NCBI RefSeq assembly: GCF_963675165.1
Contig: NC_087385.1
Coordinates: forward strand, 4,154,501 to 4,218,500
Length of the DNA: 64,000 bases
Source: Halichondria panicea
Taxonomy: Eukaryota > Porifera > Demospongiae > Suberitida > Halichondriidae
Direction of reading: 5' to 3'
Positions 1 to 12,150 of the stretch are shown one piece after another (within the stretch, counting starts at the first letter, position 1; every line of letters starts with the position of its first letter). The translations under genes were made by a program, and so were the position numbers. The notes under the pieces were generated by a model. It searched no databases. It saw only the letters and a list, made by a program, of their open reading frames with translations, and was not told the DNA's origin.

Positions 1-266
1 TGTGAGGCTGTAAACGATCTATAGAGCTGGTTTCTGTCTCCATGCAAAATTGTTTACACTCAACAATGTACTGGGATACAAACAAGTAGTCTAAATCTCC
101 CGTCAATGTCTAACAACCGTGCATTGAATGTACGTTAGTTTTCTAGGCCTTTGCTTGCTAAAACCACCAGTACCAAAGCAAAACTTGTCAGGGTTATACA
201 TTAACTCAAACTGTGGGTCAGACATAATAAACAGTGGTTTCTGGCCTTCAGCTGGTGCTACACTCA

Positions 267-1793
267 CTATCTGTTCAGGGTTCTCAAGTGATAGAATGCT
301 AGCATGCGTACGGTACCACCGGTAATTTCTAGTGCATGTTGATCGCCTTCTGCTATTGTTAAATCATCAATCTCTATGTCTCCATTACAGTCGTTTGTAC
401 TGGAATCAGTGGCACAGGTACGACTAACAGTGGTTGGAGGTGTGGGAGTGCTAACAGATAGTGTAGGTACGGTTAGCTCGTCCAGGGCCACAAAAATGTT
501 TTTTATGAGTAGACCAAGTTTAATTTCATGTTCACCAAATTCATGAAAAGTATCAACACGTGTACCATCTGGATATGAATGAAACACTAAGTTTAAGATT
601 AAATAGCTGGCAATCAGCTACTAATGTAATGGGATCACCCTAAGCACCTTCCCTTAACCTTGTTAAATACTTTTGCCAACGTAAGTCGTGCTGTACCACA
701 GGGTTTGCAACTGACTCGATGTATGCATCCTGCTGATCATTCAACTGGGGTACAAATTAAACCTGCTGTGGTCAGCACCATGTTCATCCAAATAACGTAC
801 ACACATTTGCTTTAGGGTATACTGCCATTCAAGATTTCAGCTGATATGCAAAGGAATTAAACATACCATCCCTAGGAACATCATGTACTGTGACAGTTAG
901 ACCATGTTGTTGCACCAATTCTTCTAACACTTTAGCACATACTGACACAGGATCATTACTGTTAGTACCAAAATGGATGTTAGTACATTCATTGCCATCG
1001 ACTACCATAGGCTGGGGGTCACTCGTGTGATCTACTTCACTGTCACGGTATATAGTTGCACAGGCAAGACTAGAGTTGGTCAATGTTGGGGTGGTAACAG
1101 GCCTAGGTATTGTAGGTGCATCTAAACCGACAAAATGATACTGCATAATAAGCCCTATGTTGGCTTCATGTTCACCGCAAGGATTTACAGTGACAACATT
1201 TGTACCACTTTAATTGAGAGTGAACGTGTTAATTTTCGAACTAAATAGATTGGCAATTGTCGTCAATGCAATGTGATCACCCCAAGCACCGTCACTCAAT
1301 CTGCGCAGATATATTTATCCCAGTGCAAGAGTCGCTGCTCTTCTGGGTCTGCAAGCAAGGCAATGTGTGCGTCTTCCTCGTCTAAGGGTTCGTTGTCAGA
1401 ATTGTAACCATCATTGCTGTCTACTGACTGATGTACAAAATGGCTATATCAGTCACCGTTGTCGGTAAAATAATCTACAGACATTTCTCTTAGGGTACTG
1501 GCGTTGACGTCATGCCCCAGATGTTGAAGCTGATATGAAATTGAGCTGAATATGCAGTTGCCATCACCTGGCACATCGTGTATCACTAAGCCGTGTTCAC
1601 CTACAAATTGACGTAATAGCTGAGAATGCACTGATATGGGATATCCGCTGCTAGCAATGTCAGCGCTAGTGGTAGGAACGTCTAAAGCAATTCTACCAAG
1701 TTTGGTGGGGTCAGGCTCATTGGTGTGACTATCAATATTACCATTGCCATCAAGTTTGGTGGGCTCAGGCTCATTGGTGTGACTATCATGCAT
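267..1793 (-). pseudogene. Decayed tandem OTU-domain (deubiquitinase-like) gene copies
   Basis: Minus-strand remains of at least two tandem OTU cysteine-protease domains. The copy at 1449-1793 keeps the catalytic-loop signature GDGNCIFSSISYQL (Asp-Gly-Asn-Cys), followed at about 1130-1400 by the end of the domain (a 'W-D-K-Y' motif, then GEHEANIGLI). The second copy (about 540-1146) has VPRDGMFNSFAYQL, so the catalytic Cys is gone. Its continuation WQKYLTRLREGA is followed by an in-frame stop where intact OTUs have W-G-D-H, and the end of the domain repeats as GEHEIKLGLLI near 540. Stops and frame changes separate all the pieces. The family removes ubiquitin by cysteine-protease chemistry; here only the first copy could have done so. 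Introns are an alternative reason for some frame changes, but the stop inside the conserved WGDH motif supports decay. No promoter or partner gene is evident. Confidence 0.6.
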
Positions 1794-2413
1794 AGGCTCG
1801 CCTTGCTCTAACCATGCATACTAGTAGATTGTAAGGATTAGTAAAGCCTCAATGTGTCTATCTATACTGCCCGCACAACACAACCACTGTTAGCCACAAG
1901 ACTATAAATTAATACCTGCAATTAAGCTGCCATATCAAAAGTCCTAAGGTACCTAACCCTAACACATGTCCCCTCAGCTTGTAAGGACACACTACATGAT
2001 TAACTACATCTTGTATCGTACATATACACTCTTCTCAATGGTCCCCTATACAAGCTACCAATCCTACTCATCTGGTGACAGCACTGCCCTGGTGTAAATA
2101 CATAATTCTTCTCCTCATTGGACCCACTCTCTGGGTTGGCCACTAGATCTAGCAAGGAAGCCCAGGTGGTGAGAGTGTTTCTGTTTCCTCGTCTGAGCTC
2201 TCTCTTTCCTTGTATACTTCTCTTTCACTTTTTGTTTTTGAACCATTAGCATGAGACTGAGATAAAAAGTCATCATCATAATAGGAGAGTGCAAACACAC
2301 ACTTATACAAAAGTTAAAGACTTTTAATTTTAAAATTCACCAAGTATAAAATTAATTCTATCTAAATGCACATGTACACAATAAAAATTATATATTGCAG
2401 CAAATTTATATAG
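1794..2413. other. Spacer without recognised gene
   Basis: Between the OTU remains and the 3' end of the kelch-kinase gene. AT-rich; no conserved coding segment, tRNA or clear transposon end was found. The 3' UTR and poly(A) site of the minus-strand kinase gene should lie near 2300-2413. Confidence 0.4.
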
Positions 2414-5284
2414 TTAAAAGGGTGTTATTTTGTTCAGTTCCACTATCACCTGTGTCATACTGGGTCGATGGCTGGACTCTCTCTCAATACAGCGGAGTAT
2501 CAGCTCGTACACTGCAAGACGCTCTCTCTTGATTCTCTCAAACATCTCAGGGAAATTGTCTTGACTCGGAAATCGACTGGCAGTCACTTCAGCCAACACA
2601 ATGCCGTAGCTGTACACATCAATCTTGACAGTTTGTGGAGGAGGTCGTGCAAGCGGTTGAGGCATGACTTCAGGAGGGGAATAGATTATGGCCCCCTCTC
2701 CCATCGTATGAGCATGCTGCAGGAAGTTGGCGGAGCCGAGGTCGGAGACCTTCCCCTTCCACTGGTGGTTGGGCATTCGCTGCAGGAGGACGTTGGGAGC
2801 ACTCACATCACGATGGATGATGGGATCATAGCGCTGGTGCAGGTAGTCCAGAGCTAGGGCAATGTCCATGAAGATTGAGAGGCGGTTTCCTGGATCCAGT
2901 TGATTCCTCTCGTACGCTTGTCGGAGATTCATGTCCAGGAGTTCGGTGATGATGAGAGGAGGGGATCGATTGGCTTGGTTTTGCTCATCAAAAATAGCAC
3001 CAATGAATTGCACAAGGTTTGGGTGTCGCACTTCAGCCAATAGCTTCATTTCTCTCTCCATTTTTTCGATGTAGATTGGGAGGGCAATTTCTTCGTGTAG
3101 TCGCTTGACGGCCACGCTCACTGTTCCCTCCAGCACCTCCCCCCACCCTCCATTGCCAATCCTCCTGCCAATGATCACTCTGTTGGCCGGAATCCTCCAC
3201 ACCTCTGTGTTGTGTGCTGCCAACTCTTTCGTCTTGCCTTCTAACTCCCTCTCTAAATCTGTGATTCGAGCAGACAGGTCAGCTTCTCTTCTGTTGGCCT
3301 CAGCCAATTCCTGATCTTTCATAGCCAATGCTCTAGCTTGTGTAGCCAATTCTCGATCCTTCTCTTGCAGCTGTAGTTGGTGGTGACGTTGAGTGTCGTG
3401 CTCTCTCTGCTCTGCTGCTCGTAACTGTTGTTCCAGAGCCCTCACCCGGTTTTGAGAGGAGTGGTCACTGGTCTCACTGACTGATGAGGCATGTGCAGTT
3501 GCTTGTCTGATCCTCTTCTCACTCAGTCGCTGGGCGGAGCCTCTAGTGTCGTTGTGGGCCACTTCCACGATAGCCCACTTTCCAGCCGAGGGTCCAGCAA
3601 CAGACACTGAGGGTCCAGTCAACTCTGTAGGGGGAATAATTATGTAACAGTATGCATTCAGAGTCATTGACACATGTATTGTGTGCCATGTACTAGTAGC
3701 TGCTCACCAAATCTCAGTATGGTGGTCTCTGCAATAATGTTTGAAATATTATCTTCCTGCATCTTCCCCCAGCCTCCAAACACGAGGACCTCAGTGAGTC
3801 CTGGTCCCAGACTGGTGGCAGTGATGGAATGGCAGTGACGTGGTGTCATTGACTCAGGAGGTGTCACCTGGAGGCACAAAAAATAATAACCTAAATAATG
3901 CTCCCCCTGTACATGTATAGCATATACAATATTACAACAGCAAAACACAAGGAATCTCATCCTATACGTGTTTTATCTTGTGATTACCCTTTATCAAATT
4001 ATGCATCGAGGCTACGCGACCGTGTACGGAAGAGACTGTATGACTTTTATTTTACGTACGTGTGTAACCTTGAGTGAATTAATATATATAGCACAAGCAT
4101 TTAAGCAGCTTCCTATAGATCAATTAGGAAAGTAAATGTATGTCTATTTATTACACGTACACTAACAGTTCATAAGACTCACCTCTGTCCACTTGCCAGT
4201 GTCAACAAAAAGTATCCACATGTCCCCCAGTGTCTTGTTGCCATTATCCAGTCCTCCGTACATCAGTAGTTGAGGGTGGCCCTGGCCATAGTTGAGACAA
4301 CAGACAGCATGGAATGACCTCTCCACTGGCCATGGCTCTCCCTGTACTGGCTTCACCTTAGTTACCTCCTACACACAGTGAACACACAGTATTGTGCATT
4401 TCAATGTGGCAGTACTAATTCCAACTCACCATGGTCCTAAAGTCAAACATGTACACATCATTGACCGCACGATCACCACAGCGAGGTTGGTTCCCTCCAA
4501 AGAGGACTGCCCTGTGCTGGTCCACCATTATGAAGGTGAAGTAGGAACAGGGAGGAGGTCTCTCTCCTCTGAGCTCAGGGGACGACCAGACATCTGGAAG
4601 TAGGGGTGGGGCAATTTAGAGAATGGTACATAATAATCCTTATAACATTGATTGATATGAAAGTGAACATGGTTTCCTATGTGAGTGAGGGTGGGACTCC
4701 GCCCACCAGTAGCTAGATACCCTATAAGTGTATGTATGCAGCGAATGTACATATTAACAAATGTTACCATTTTGTGTGTCAAAGAAATGGAACTCGTTTG
4801 TGTATCCACGTCCATCAGACAGTCCCCTGGTGAATGTTGATCCTGGTTGTGTGGTGCCCTCAATACCGACTCCTCCAAAGCAGCACAGAGTTCTCTCGTT
4901 CACACGGACAAGTCCACAGCCAGACTTTTTTATAGGCTGACTACCAGAGGTTTGAACCATGGTCCACTGGAGAGAGTCCAGATCAAGCGTGCTCATGTCA
5001 TTGAAGAAAGAAGACCAACCCTCACGACCACCAAAGGTGTACAGGGAACGACCTACACAAACAGAACGACCACCATACTCTCCAGGGGGTAGAGGTCCAG
5101 TGGTGGGCAAGAGGCTCCACAGCTCAGTGCTTGGATCACACACAGCAATGATGTTAGACCCCTGTCTTGGACCACTCCCCCTCCACATGTAATAGTGTCC
5201 GTAAGCTGCAACAGAGAATGGACTGTAACGAGGTAGTGGTTCAACTGGTGGTCGACCAAGAAAGGAGTGAACAGCTTTCAACAT
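2414..5284 (-). CDS. Kelch-repeat / coiled-coil / TKL-type protein kinase
   Basis: Five exons (5284-4768, 4593-4430, 4368-4183, 3867-3708, 3624-2414) with GT-AG junctions sum to 2238 nt, 745 aa. Exons 1-4 encode kelch-type beta-propeller repeats (e.g. YGGRSVCVGRSLYTFGGREG, HRAVLFGGN, PQLLMYGGLDNG, EVLVFGGWG). The last exon has a charged Gln/Glu/Arg-rich coiled coil (about 90 residues), then a complete kinase domain: glycine loop IGNGGWGEV, VAVKRL lysine, catalytic loop HRDVSAPN, YSPPEV for APE. The metal motif is DLG instead of DFG, while Lys, Asp, Asn and the second Asp are all kept, so activity is plausible. Start ATG at 5284 lies just after a possible acceptor (tcctgcag at about 5295-5288), so a 5' UTR exon may exist upstream. 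The likely role is a soluble signalling kinase recruited by the propeller; substrate unknown. Kelch-kinase fusions are unusual in animals. Confidence 0.85.
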
Positions 5285-6742
5285 TGTCTGCAGGAGTAAG
5301 GACAGTAAGCAATATACATACACACATCTGTGTATATTTCGAGAGTGTTGATGTGTACAAGGTGTTATTACTTGCAATATTTACTAGGTTCATAGTTTAA
5401 TGAGTTTTGTGGTAAATGTGTTGCTTTGTTCAACTTCTTTGTTGTGCGCAGGGCACTTGGTCTGGCCCCTGCGTCTTTTGCTTTGTTATTGCCATCACCC
5501 ACTATTTTTCACTCAGTTATTGTTGTTATTGTTGCTAACTCAGTAAGAATTATTTGCAAAAAGATCAAGTCAACTTGCATGTACTCTAGCTATCTGTGGA
5601 TAAGTAGGAGCCTGTCTCAATCTCCCAGACAATAGCTGACTCTCACTCTAAACTAGCCTGTCTAGTTGTTAGTTGACAAGAAAGAGCTCAACAGAGGGTA
5701 TAAATGTTCGCGGTTTTCGCTGATCAAGCATGTACTGTGAGCATTGACTCGCCAGCCAGCCCTTTCTGGCTAGCGAGTCTACCGTGAACATTTATACCCA
5801 CGAATTTAATATCGCATGCATGCATGTTGCAGAAAGGCTGCTATTCCGCGAAAACCTTTCTAACAGTCAATCCACGAAAGTTTATACCCTCGAAATATAC
5901 CCGCTATAGTATCTAGACACTGATATACAGATCACTATCATACACACTTCTCTTATGTACACACTTCTCTTTATGTCCTGGGCTCTGTATATCTATAGCA
6001 GCAATGAGACACAGCATTTCAACTTACAAAGTCATGGACAGTAAAACACTCCCTCAGAGAGCTGCTAGTTGTTTGCCTTGCAAAAATATCAGCTCACTGC
6101 ATTAATTACCACAAAACCACAAAATCACCATACACTCTTAATGTTGCTATGCAAACAACATGCAGTCCGGCCTAAGCAATGATGGCTTCTAGAAGTTGTA
6201 TATCCGGTACTTTTTGAGTAGACCCTTGAAAAGTACCTGCTATAAGGTGGTATCACTGAAGAGTAATGCTTTTATCTACTCTTGGTGGTATGGAAACTCA
6301 CGTAACTATGGTGAGGTTTGAAGAAGTTTCAGGCCGGCTGAAGAAACTGTTAATAGTACGAAGTACCTTAAACACTAACATCACAAAATATTGTTTGGTG
6401 CTTATCTAGTAGAAAAATATGTTCGGGCTTGATGATCAAAACCAGTATAACGCAGTGAGCAAGTTAGTAGGTTCTTTAATTAACGTAACAATTTTTCGTA
6501 CAGCACAAGTCTCAGCGTAAGGCGTTGGTAAACCATTCTCTACTTCAAATCCCCTCGGTTCTATGAGTCTCCATAGTCTATTTCCATGTGAATGTACCCA
6601 ATACTACATTATAGCAACATTGTATGGTGGCTTTGTGGTAAGCAGTGAATGATTTGCAAGGTCTATGCTGTATTGTTGTTGGAGTTCTGTTGATCTTGGT
6701 TGTAAGCTTGATCTACATGTACATGCACTCATTGATAACATA
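5285..6742. other. Gene-free stretch with a degenerate MITE at about 5696-5905
   Basis: No supported gene. Around 5696-5905 lie several near-inverted words (GTATAAATGTTCGCGG, CGTGAACATTTATAC, AGTTTATACCCTCG, ATATACCCGCTATAG). They resemble the termini of the CCGTATA MITEs elsewhere in the window, so this is probably a decayed member. The rest is AT-rich and unassigned. Confidence 0.4.
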
Positions 6743-7032
6743 CACTGTAAAAAGAGATGTGCCATTATAGCACGCATGTAGCGTGTTACACATGTGCCAA
6801 ACTGCTTAAAGTGTGTTATTTACCCTCTAGAAAGGTTTATCACAGCTAAAAGTATGTCGTTTTGACCCACTGAATGAAAATGACCATTACACATGTGTCG
6901 TTTCTTATGTACATTACATATAAACATGATTGTTACAAGTGATAACACAATCACTTGTAAAAATCATACTTCATATGTCCCTGGCAACAAATGTGACATA
7001 GCAACGAGTGAGACTGTTTAAATGGTAGCTAG

Positions 7033-7635
7033 CTAGCCTCGATTCCAGGCCGCATTAAAATACGGCCTGGTGCCTATTGCAGGGGTGATAGTGCGCATGC
7101 GCTTCAAATTACCCAGAATATGGGTAATCGTACTACGAACGTAAAACCTTAGTAAATTACACAGGAAATTAGTCCGTTTACTAAGAATATGTTCCGTAAT
7201 ACTTTATCTCTATGACTGAGCTCTGTAAAGCTGTGGCTTATGCCGTCTATTGTGTTGGTCTAGAAGGCTTGAACACTAGTTTTAAGACAGAAGAGGCTCT
7301 CATCTACGTCTAGGATGGTCCTATAGCCGGGTTGTCTTCGCAAGTAGCAGTTTGAGGCACCATACACTTCCCATAGCCTGTACAGATCCAAGGTAAGACA
7401 TCCTGACCATACAACCGTCATAGAGGTAGATGAGAGCCTCTTCTGGCTTCAGACTAGTGTGAAAGCCTTCTGGAACAACGCAATAGAGAGCTAAGCTGAT
7501 GTACAAAGATAGAAAATAGATGAGAGAAAGAAAAAGGGGATTCCCCAGATTTTGGAGAATAAACTAACGCATGCGCACTATCACCCCTGCAATAGGTACC
7601 AGGCCGTATTTTAATCGGCCTGGAATCGAGGCTAG
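7033..7635. mobile_element. Long foldback (palindromic) MITE inside the outer element
   Basis: Terminal inverted repeats of about 65 bp (left begins CTAGCCTCGATTCCAGGCCG; right ends CGGCCTGGAATCGAGGCTAG) differ by only a base or two. A second internal inverted pair (about 7264-7320 and 7390-7470, around GAGGCTCTCATCTAC / GTAGATGAGAGCCTC) makes most of the 0.6 kb able to fold on itself. The related site at 10245-10262 lacks the insert and reads GGTAGCTAGCTAGTTAG, which fixes the borders. The target duplication is about 7 bp (TAGCTAG), ambiguous because the target is itself repetitive. No transposase. Confidence 0.8.
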
Positions 7636-7910
7636 TAGCTAGCTAGTTAGTTCAACCAAGTATAGTACAGTACAGTCGAGACAACTGTTCACTTCAAAGA
7701 ATTGAACTGCTGGAACCACCCTCAACTCTGAAACTACACAGTTTTTCAGTGGTAGGTTTATATTCTCTATTAAAAATACTATTAATATGTAATTATTGCA
7801 GAATTGATAGACTCTACTTGTTTTTTTGGCTGATGAGTCAGTAATTCTCCTTTCTCAACAATGGCAGACTCCTTCGATTGTGATAGCGTACGAACAGAGG
7901 GGCTCAAAGG

Positions 7911-9138
7911 TACGTTTCCTATTGTTATAGCTATATATACATGATTTTTTGTCACAACACATACACACAGTGGATTTGTATGCTATTATTCTACATGTAG
8001 GCCCTCTTAACCATCCTCAAACTGCCCTAACATTTATTTGTGCAGTCTGATTCTTTTTACTAGCCGTTGTCAAGGCATTTACACAAATTTGAGTACAGTA
8101 CTAATAAATAAATAACTATTATTGTAGCTCATCAGCATAATTATTCTTCTGCAGGTAGGCCTTCCTAACCACCCTCCAAGTGAACTAGCTGTCTGAATCT
8201 TAATACTGGTCCCTGCCAGGGCACAAATTTGAGGTACGTTTCCTATCAATTTAATTCATACATACAAGTTTTACCACATTTTTTGCCACAACACATACAC
8301 ACATTGCTATTATTCTACATGTAGGCCCTCCTAACTATCCTCAAACTGCTCTAACATTTATTTGTGCAGTCTGATTCTTTTTTCTAGCCGTTGTCAAGGC
8401 ATTTACAAATTTGAGTACCGTATATCTTCTAATTTATCGGACAGCAAAAAATAATTATTTTGGAAATTGTCCGGGTATAATTGGAACAGATTTTTATAGA
8501 GCATGTGAAGTGTCCGGAATAATTAGAACAAGCAAGCAGCTGCATGCGAGCTAGCTAAGTTTAATAGAACAAGGTACGACTGAATAGTTGCACTAACTAT
8601 CTAAAACTAGCTACTCAAAGCTATCTAACTGCAGCACTCCAAGTCTTACTTGCCGTCTATGAATGGTAACTCAACTTTTCAAGGTATTGTCCGGATATTT
8701 AGAACAAATGTAATATTAAAGTACTGGAGTGTCCGTTGTATTAGAACAACGAAAATTGCCCAAAAGAGTGTCCGGGTAATTAGAAGTGTCTGATAAATTA
8801 GAAGATATACGGTACTAAGTATTATTGTTATCAGCATAATTATTCTGAATTATTATTCTGCAGGTAGCCATCCTAACCACCCTCCAAGTGAGCTAGCTGT
8901 CTACATCTTAATACTGGTCCCTGTCAGGGCACAAATTTGAGGTACATTTCCTAATTACATACAAGTTTACCACCACAACACATACACACATTGGATTTGT
9001 ATGCTATTATTCTACATGTAGGCCCTCCTAACTATCCTCAAACTGCTCTAACACATTAATTGTGCGGTATGATTATTTTTTCTAGCCGTTGTCAAGGCAT
9101 TTACACAAATTTGAGTACAGTACTAAATAATAGTTATA
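7911..9138. repeat. Tandem array of ~315-bp units inside the outer element
   Basis: Units begin GGTACGTTTCCTAT and carry, in order, CACAACACATACACACA, TTCTACATGTAGGCCCTC, CTAGCCGTTGTCAAGGC, TTTGAGTAC, CATCAGCATAATTATTCT, GGCC(A/T)TCCTAACCACC and GTCCCTGTCAGGG. The same array recurs at about 10523-11760 in the inner element and at 13597-14180 in the rest of the outer element. Starts at 10523, 10844, 11161 and 11471 give a period of about 310-321 bp. No conserved reading frame. Confidence 0.8.
8418..8812. mobile_element. CCGTATA-family MITE inserted in the tandem array
   Basis: Termini CCGTATATCTTCTAATTTAT and ATAAATTAGAAGATATACGG are inverted copies; internal 'gtccgg..attagaac' words alternate in both orientations. 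It sits in TTGAGTA-[element]-TACTAAG. Sister units lacking it read TTGAGTACTAGT or TTGAGTACTATT, showing directly that TA was duplicated on insertion. TA duplication suggests mobilisation by a Tc1/mariner-type transposase (inference). No coding capacity. Confidence 0.85.
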
Positions 9139-9240
9139 GACTGAGTCCAAGGTCTCAAAACTCCATAGTGACCGTGGACAAGGCCTATAACTTGTTTAGA
9201 ATAGCGCTTACTCACCTGTGTAGGCCAGTCTGTATTATAG

Positions 9241-9603
9241 GAACAGCTAGAGTCACAATGGACAGCACGGACGATGCTAATAGACAACTAAGAGCTAACA
9301 AAGAAGACTTTTGCAGAAATTCGTACTGCTTGGGGAATGGCATGACTGGGGATGCTGCTCAACACCAGAACTTGAAGGCCCCTCCCTTTTATCCAGTGTG
9401 ACTGAAGAGTTACTGCGCATGAGCAATATAGAAGAGCCCATGCATGTGCAAGTGCCACAAAATCGTTACGCACCTCCAACAACAGATGAAGCTGTGACTA
9501 AGGCTAGAGCTGATTCAGTTCCAAAGAAAACAAGAGATGACACTGCATATTGTGTGAAATTGTGGCATGACTGGGCAAGTAACCGTAAAATACTCACTGA
9601 TGT
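9241..9603 (+). pseudogene. Fragment of a Crypton / ZMYM-QRICH1-type recombinase-derived gene
   Basis: A short coding piece between the tandem array and the LINE 3' tail. It reads MDSTDDANRQLRANKEDF from 9259, then in another frame (from about 9410) a segment ending ADSVPKKTRDDTAYCVKLW and HDWASNRK. The last part matches the pattern at the N-terminal core-binding domain of Crypton-derived tyrosine-recombinase relatives (ZMYM2/QRICH1-like): a run of A-x-S-V-P-K-x-T, then a W-x-x-W helix. The frame change and the loss of everything after 9603, where the LINE begins, mark it as a broken fragment. It was either captured by the outer transposon or came in as part of another element. Confidence 0.5.
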
Positions 9604-9959
9604 TGTTTTTTTTGTTTTTTTTTCTTTATAAAATTTAATGCAGAGCATAGGTGCGTACCAACTAGCAACTGAGAGCTAATATTAAGGTAGCCCTAACAAA
9701 AATAGCAAAAGGCAAAACAAAAAAACAACAAAAAAAAAAAACAACAAACAAAACAAACAAAAAACACAAGTAGACTAACTAAAAAGTGCAGGCAGTGACA
9801 AGGACATGTGAAATACAAATTAATTAACAGACAAAACTGTAAGTAAGGGCAAGCAGACAATTAGTTATAAGTAAGTAATTAATTGAAACAATCCCGCACA
9901 TGAGCCTTAAAACTAAGTAAACTACTTGCAGAGACAGCACTGCTTGGTACACTGTAAAA

Positions 9960-12150
9960 AGAGATGTGCCATTATAGCACGCGTGTAGCGTGTTACACAT
10001 GTGCCAAACTGCTTAAAGTGTGTTATTTACCCTCTAGAAAGGTTTATCACAGCTAAAAGTATGTCGTTTTGACCCACTGAATGAAAATGACCCATTACAC
10101 ATGTGTCGTTTCTTATGTACATTACATATAAACATGATTGTTACAAGTGATAACACAATCACTTGTAAAAATCATACTTCATATGTCCCTAGGCCCTAGG
10201 CCCTGGCAACAAATGTGACATAGCAACGAGTGAGACTGTTTAAATGGTAGCTAGCTAGTTAGTTCAACCAAGTATAGTACAGTACAGTCGAGACAACTGT
10301 TCACTTCAAAGAATTGAACTGCTGGAACCACCCTCAACTCTGAAACTACCCAGTTTTTCAGTGGTAGGTTTATATTCTCTATTAAAAAGACTATTAATAT
10401 GTAATTATTGCAGAATTGATAGACTCTACTTGTTTTTTTGGCTGATGAGTCAGTAATTCTCCTTTCTCAACAATGGCAGACTCCTTCGATTGTGATAGTG
10501 TACGAAACAGAGGGGCTCAAAGGTACGTTTCCTATTGTTATAGCTATATATACAAGATTTTTTGCCACAACACATACACACATGGATTTGTGTGCTATTA
10601 TTCTACGTGTAGGCCCTCTTAACCATCCTCAAACTGCCCTAACATTTATTTGTGCAGTCTGATCTTTTTACTAGCCGTTGTCAAGGCATTTACACAAATT
10701 TGAGTACAGTACTAATAAATAAATAACTATTATTGTAGCTCATCAGCATAATTATTCTTCTGCAGGTAGGCCTTCCTAACTACCCTCCAAGTGAGCTAGC
10801 TGTCTGAATCTTAATACTGGTCCCTGTCAGGGCACACATTTGAGGTACGTTTCCTATCAATTTAATTTATTACATACAACAGTTTTACCACATTTTTTGC
10901 CATAACACATACACACATTGGATTTGTATGCTATTATTCTACATGTAGGCCCTCTTAACCATCCTCAATCTGCTCTAACATTTATTTTTGCAGTCCGATT
11001 CTTTTTTCTAGCCGTTGTCAAGGCATTTAGACAAATTTAAGTACTATTATTGTCATCAGCATAGTTATTATTCTGCAGGTAGGCCATCCTAACCACCCTC
11101 CAAGTGAGCTAGCTGTCTGAATCTTAATACTGCATGGTCCCTGTCAGGGCACAAATTTGAGGTACATTTCCATAATTTATTATAGAACATACAAGTTTTA
11201 CCACCACAACACATACACATATTGGATTTGTACACTATTATTCTACATGTAGGCCCTCTTAACTATCCTCAAACTGCTCTAACATTTATTTTTGCGGTCT
11301 GATTATTTTTTCTAGCCGTTATCAAGGCATTTACACAAATTTGAGTACTAGTATTGTCATCAGCATAATTATTCTGAGTTATTATTCTGCAGGTAGGCCA
11401 TCCTAACCACCCTCCAAGTGAGTTAGCTGTCTGAATCTTAATACTGGTCCCTGTCAGGGCACAAATTTGAGGTACGTTTCCTATCAATTTAATTTCATAC
11501 ATACAAGTTTTACCACATTTTTTGCCACAACACATACACACATTGGATTTGTATGCTACATGTAGGCCCTCTTAACTATCCTCAAACTGCTCTACTTAAT
11601 TTTTACGGTCTGATTCTTTTTTCTAGCCGTTGTCAAGGCATTTACACAAATTTGAGTACTATTATTGTAGCTCATCAGCATAATTATTCTTTTGCAGGTA
11701 GGCCTTCCTAACCACTCCAAGTGAACTAGCTGTCTGAATCTTAATACTGGTCCGAAATAGGTATGTAATTTCATACAATGCGTTCACAACTTATAATATT
11801 TTTTTCACCATTATTTTAGCTATGAAGTACGAGTTCAAAGGACTGTAGTAAAGACTCATAATTAACTGGATGCATGCACGCAAGTTTTGCAAATACTTCT
11901 GAACACTTCTGTTTCATTTTCAGTTACTATAATTATGCTATAAACTCGTCATTATTTTTGTTATTGTTTATTGTTTTATGAGATTGAAATGGCGTTAATT
12001 GGAATGATTAATAACACGTGTCAAAATGACCCGCTAGAAGTGGGTCAAATCGACACACCTTCAATTTGACACACGTGTAGCATGTCATTTGGAGGGACAA
12101 TCAAATGACACGCGTGTCAGTGTTGAAACAACCCACTTGTTTTTACAGTG
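9960..12150. mobile_element. Inner copy of the CACTG...CAGTG transposon, inserted in the LINE
   Basis: Begins CACTGTAAAAAGAGATGTG after TA at 9958-9959, ends TTGTTTTTACAGTG before TA at 12151-12152. Removing it and one TA joins the two parts of the LINE C-terminal block in frame, proving the borders and the TA duplication. It lacks both MITEs found in the outer copy and has about four tandem ~315-bp units. Sequence is very close to the outer element at both ends. It has no transposase gene. Confidence 0.9.

Noticed and set aside
2468-2857. Plus-strand 129-codon open frame opposite the kinase exon
   Set aside because: Antisense shadow of the conserved kinase domain; no domain of its own.
11269-11541. 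Several 60-90 codon frames ending in ICVNALITARKNNQTA
   Set aside because: They are readings of the tandem transposon unit in its antisense; no domain, no start context, frames broken in other units.
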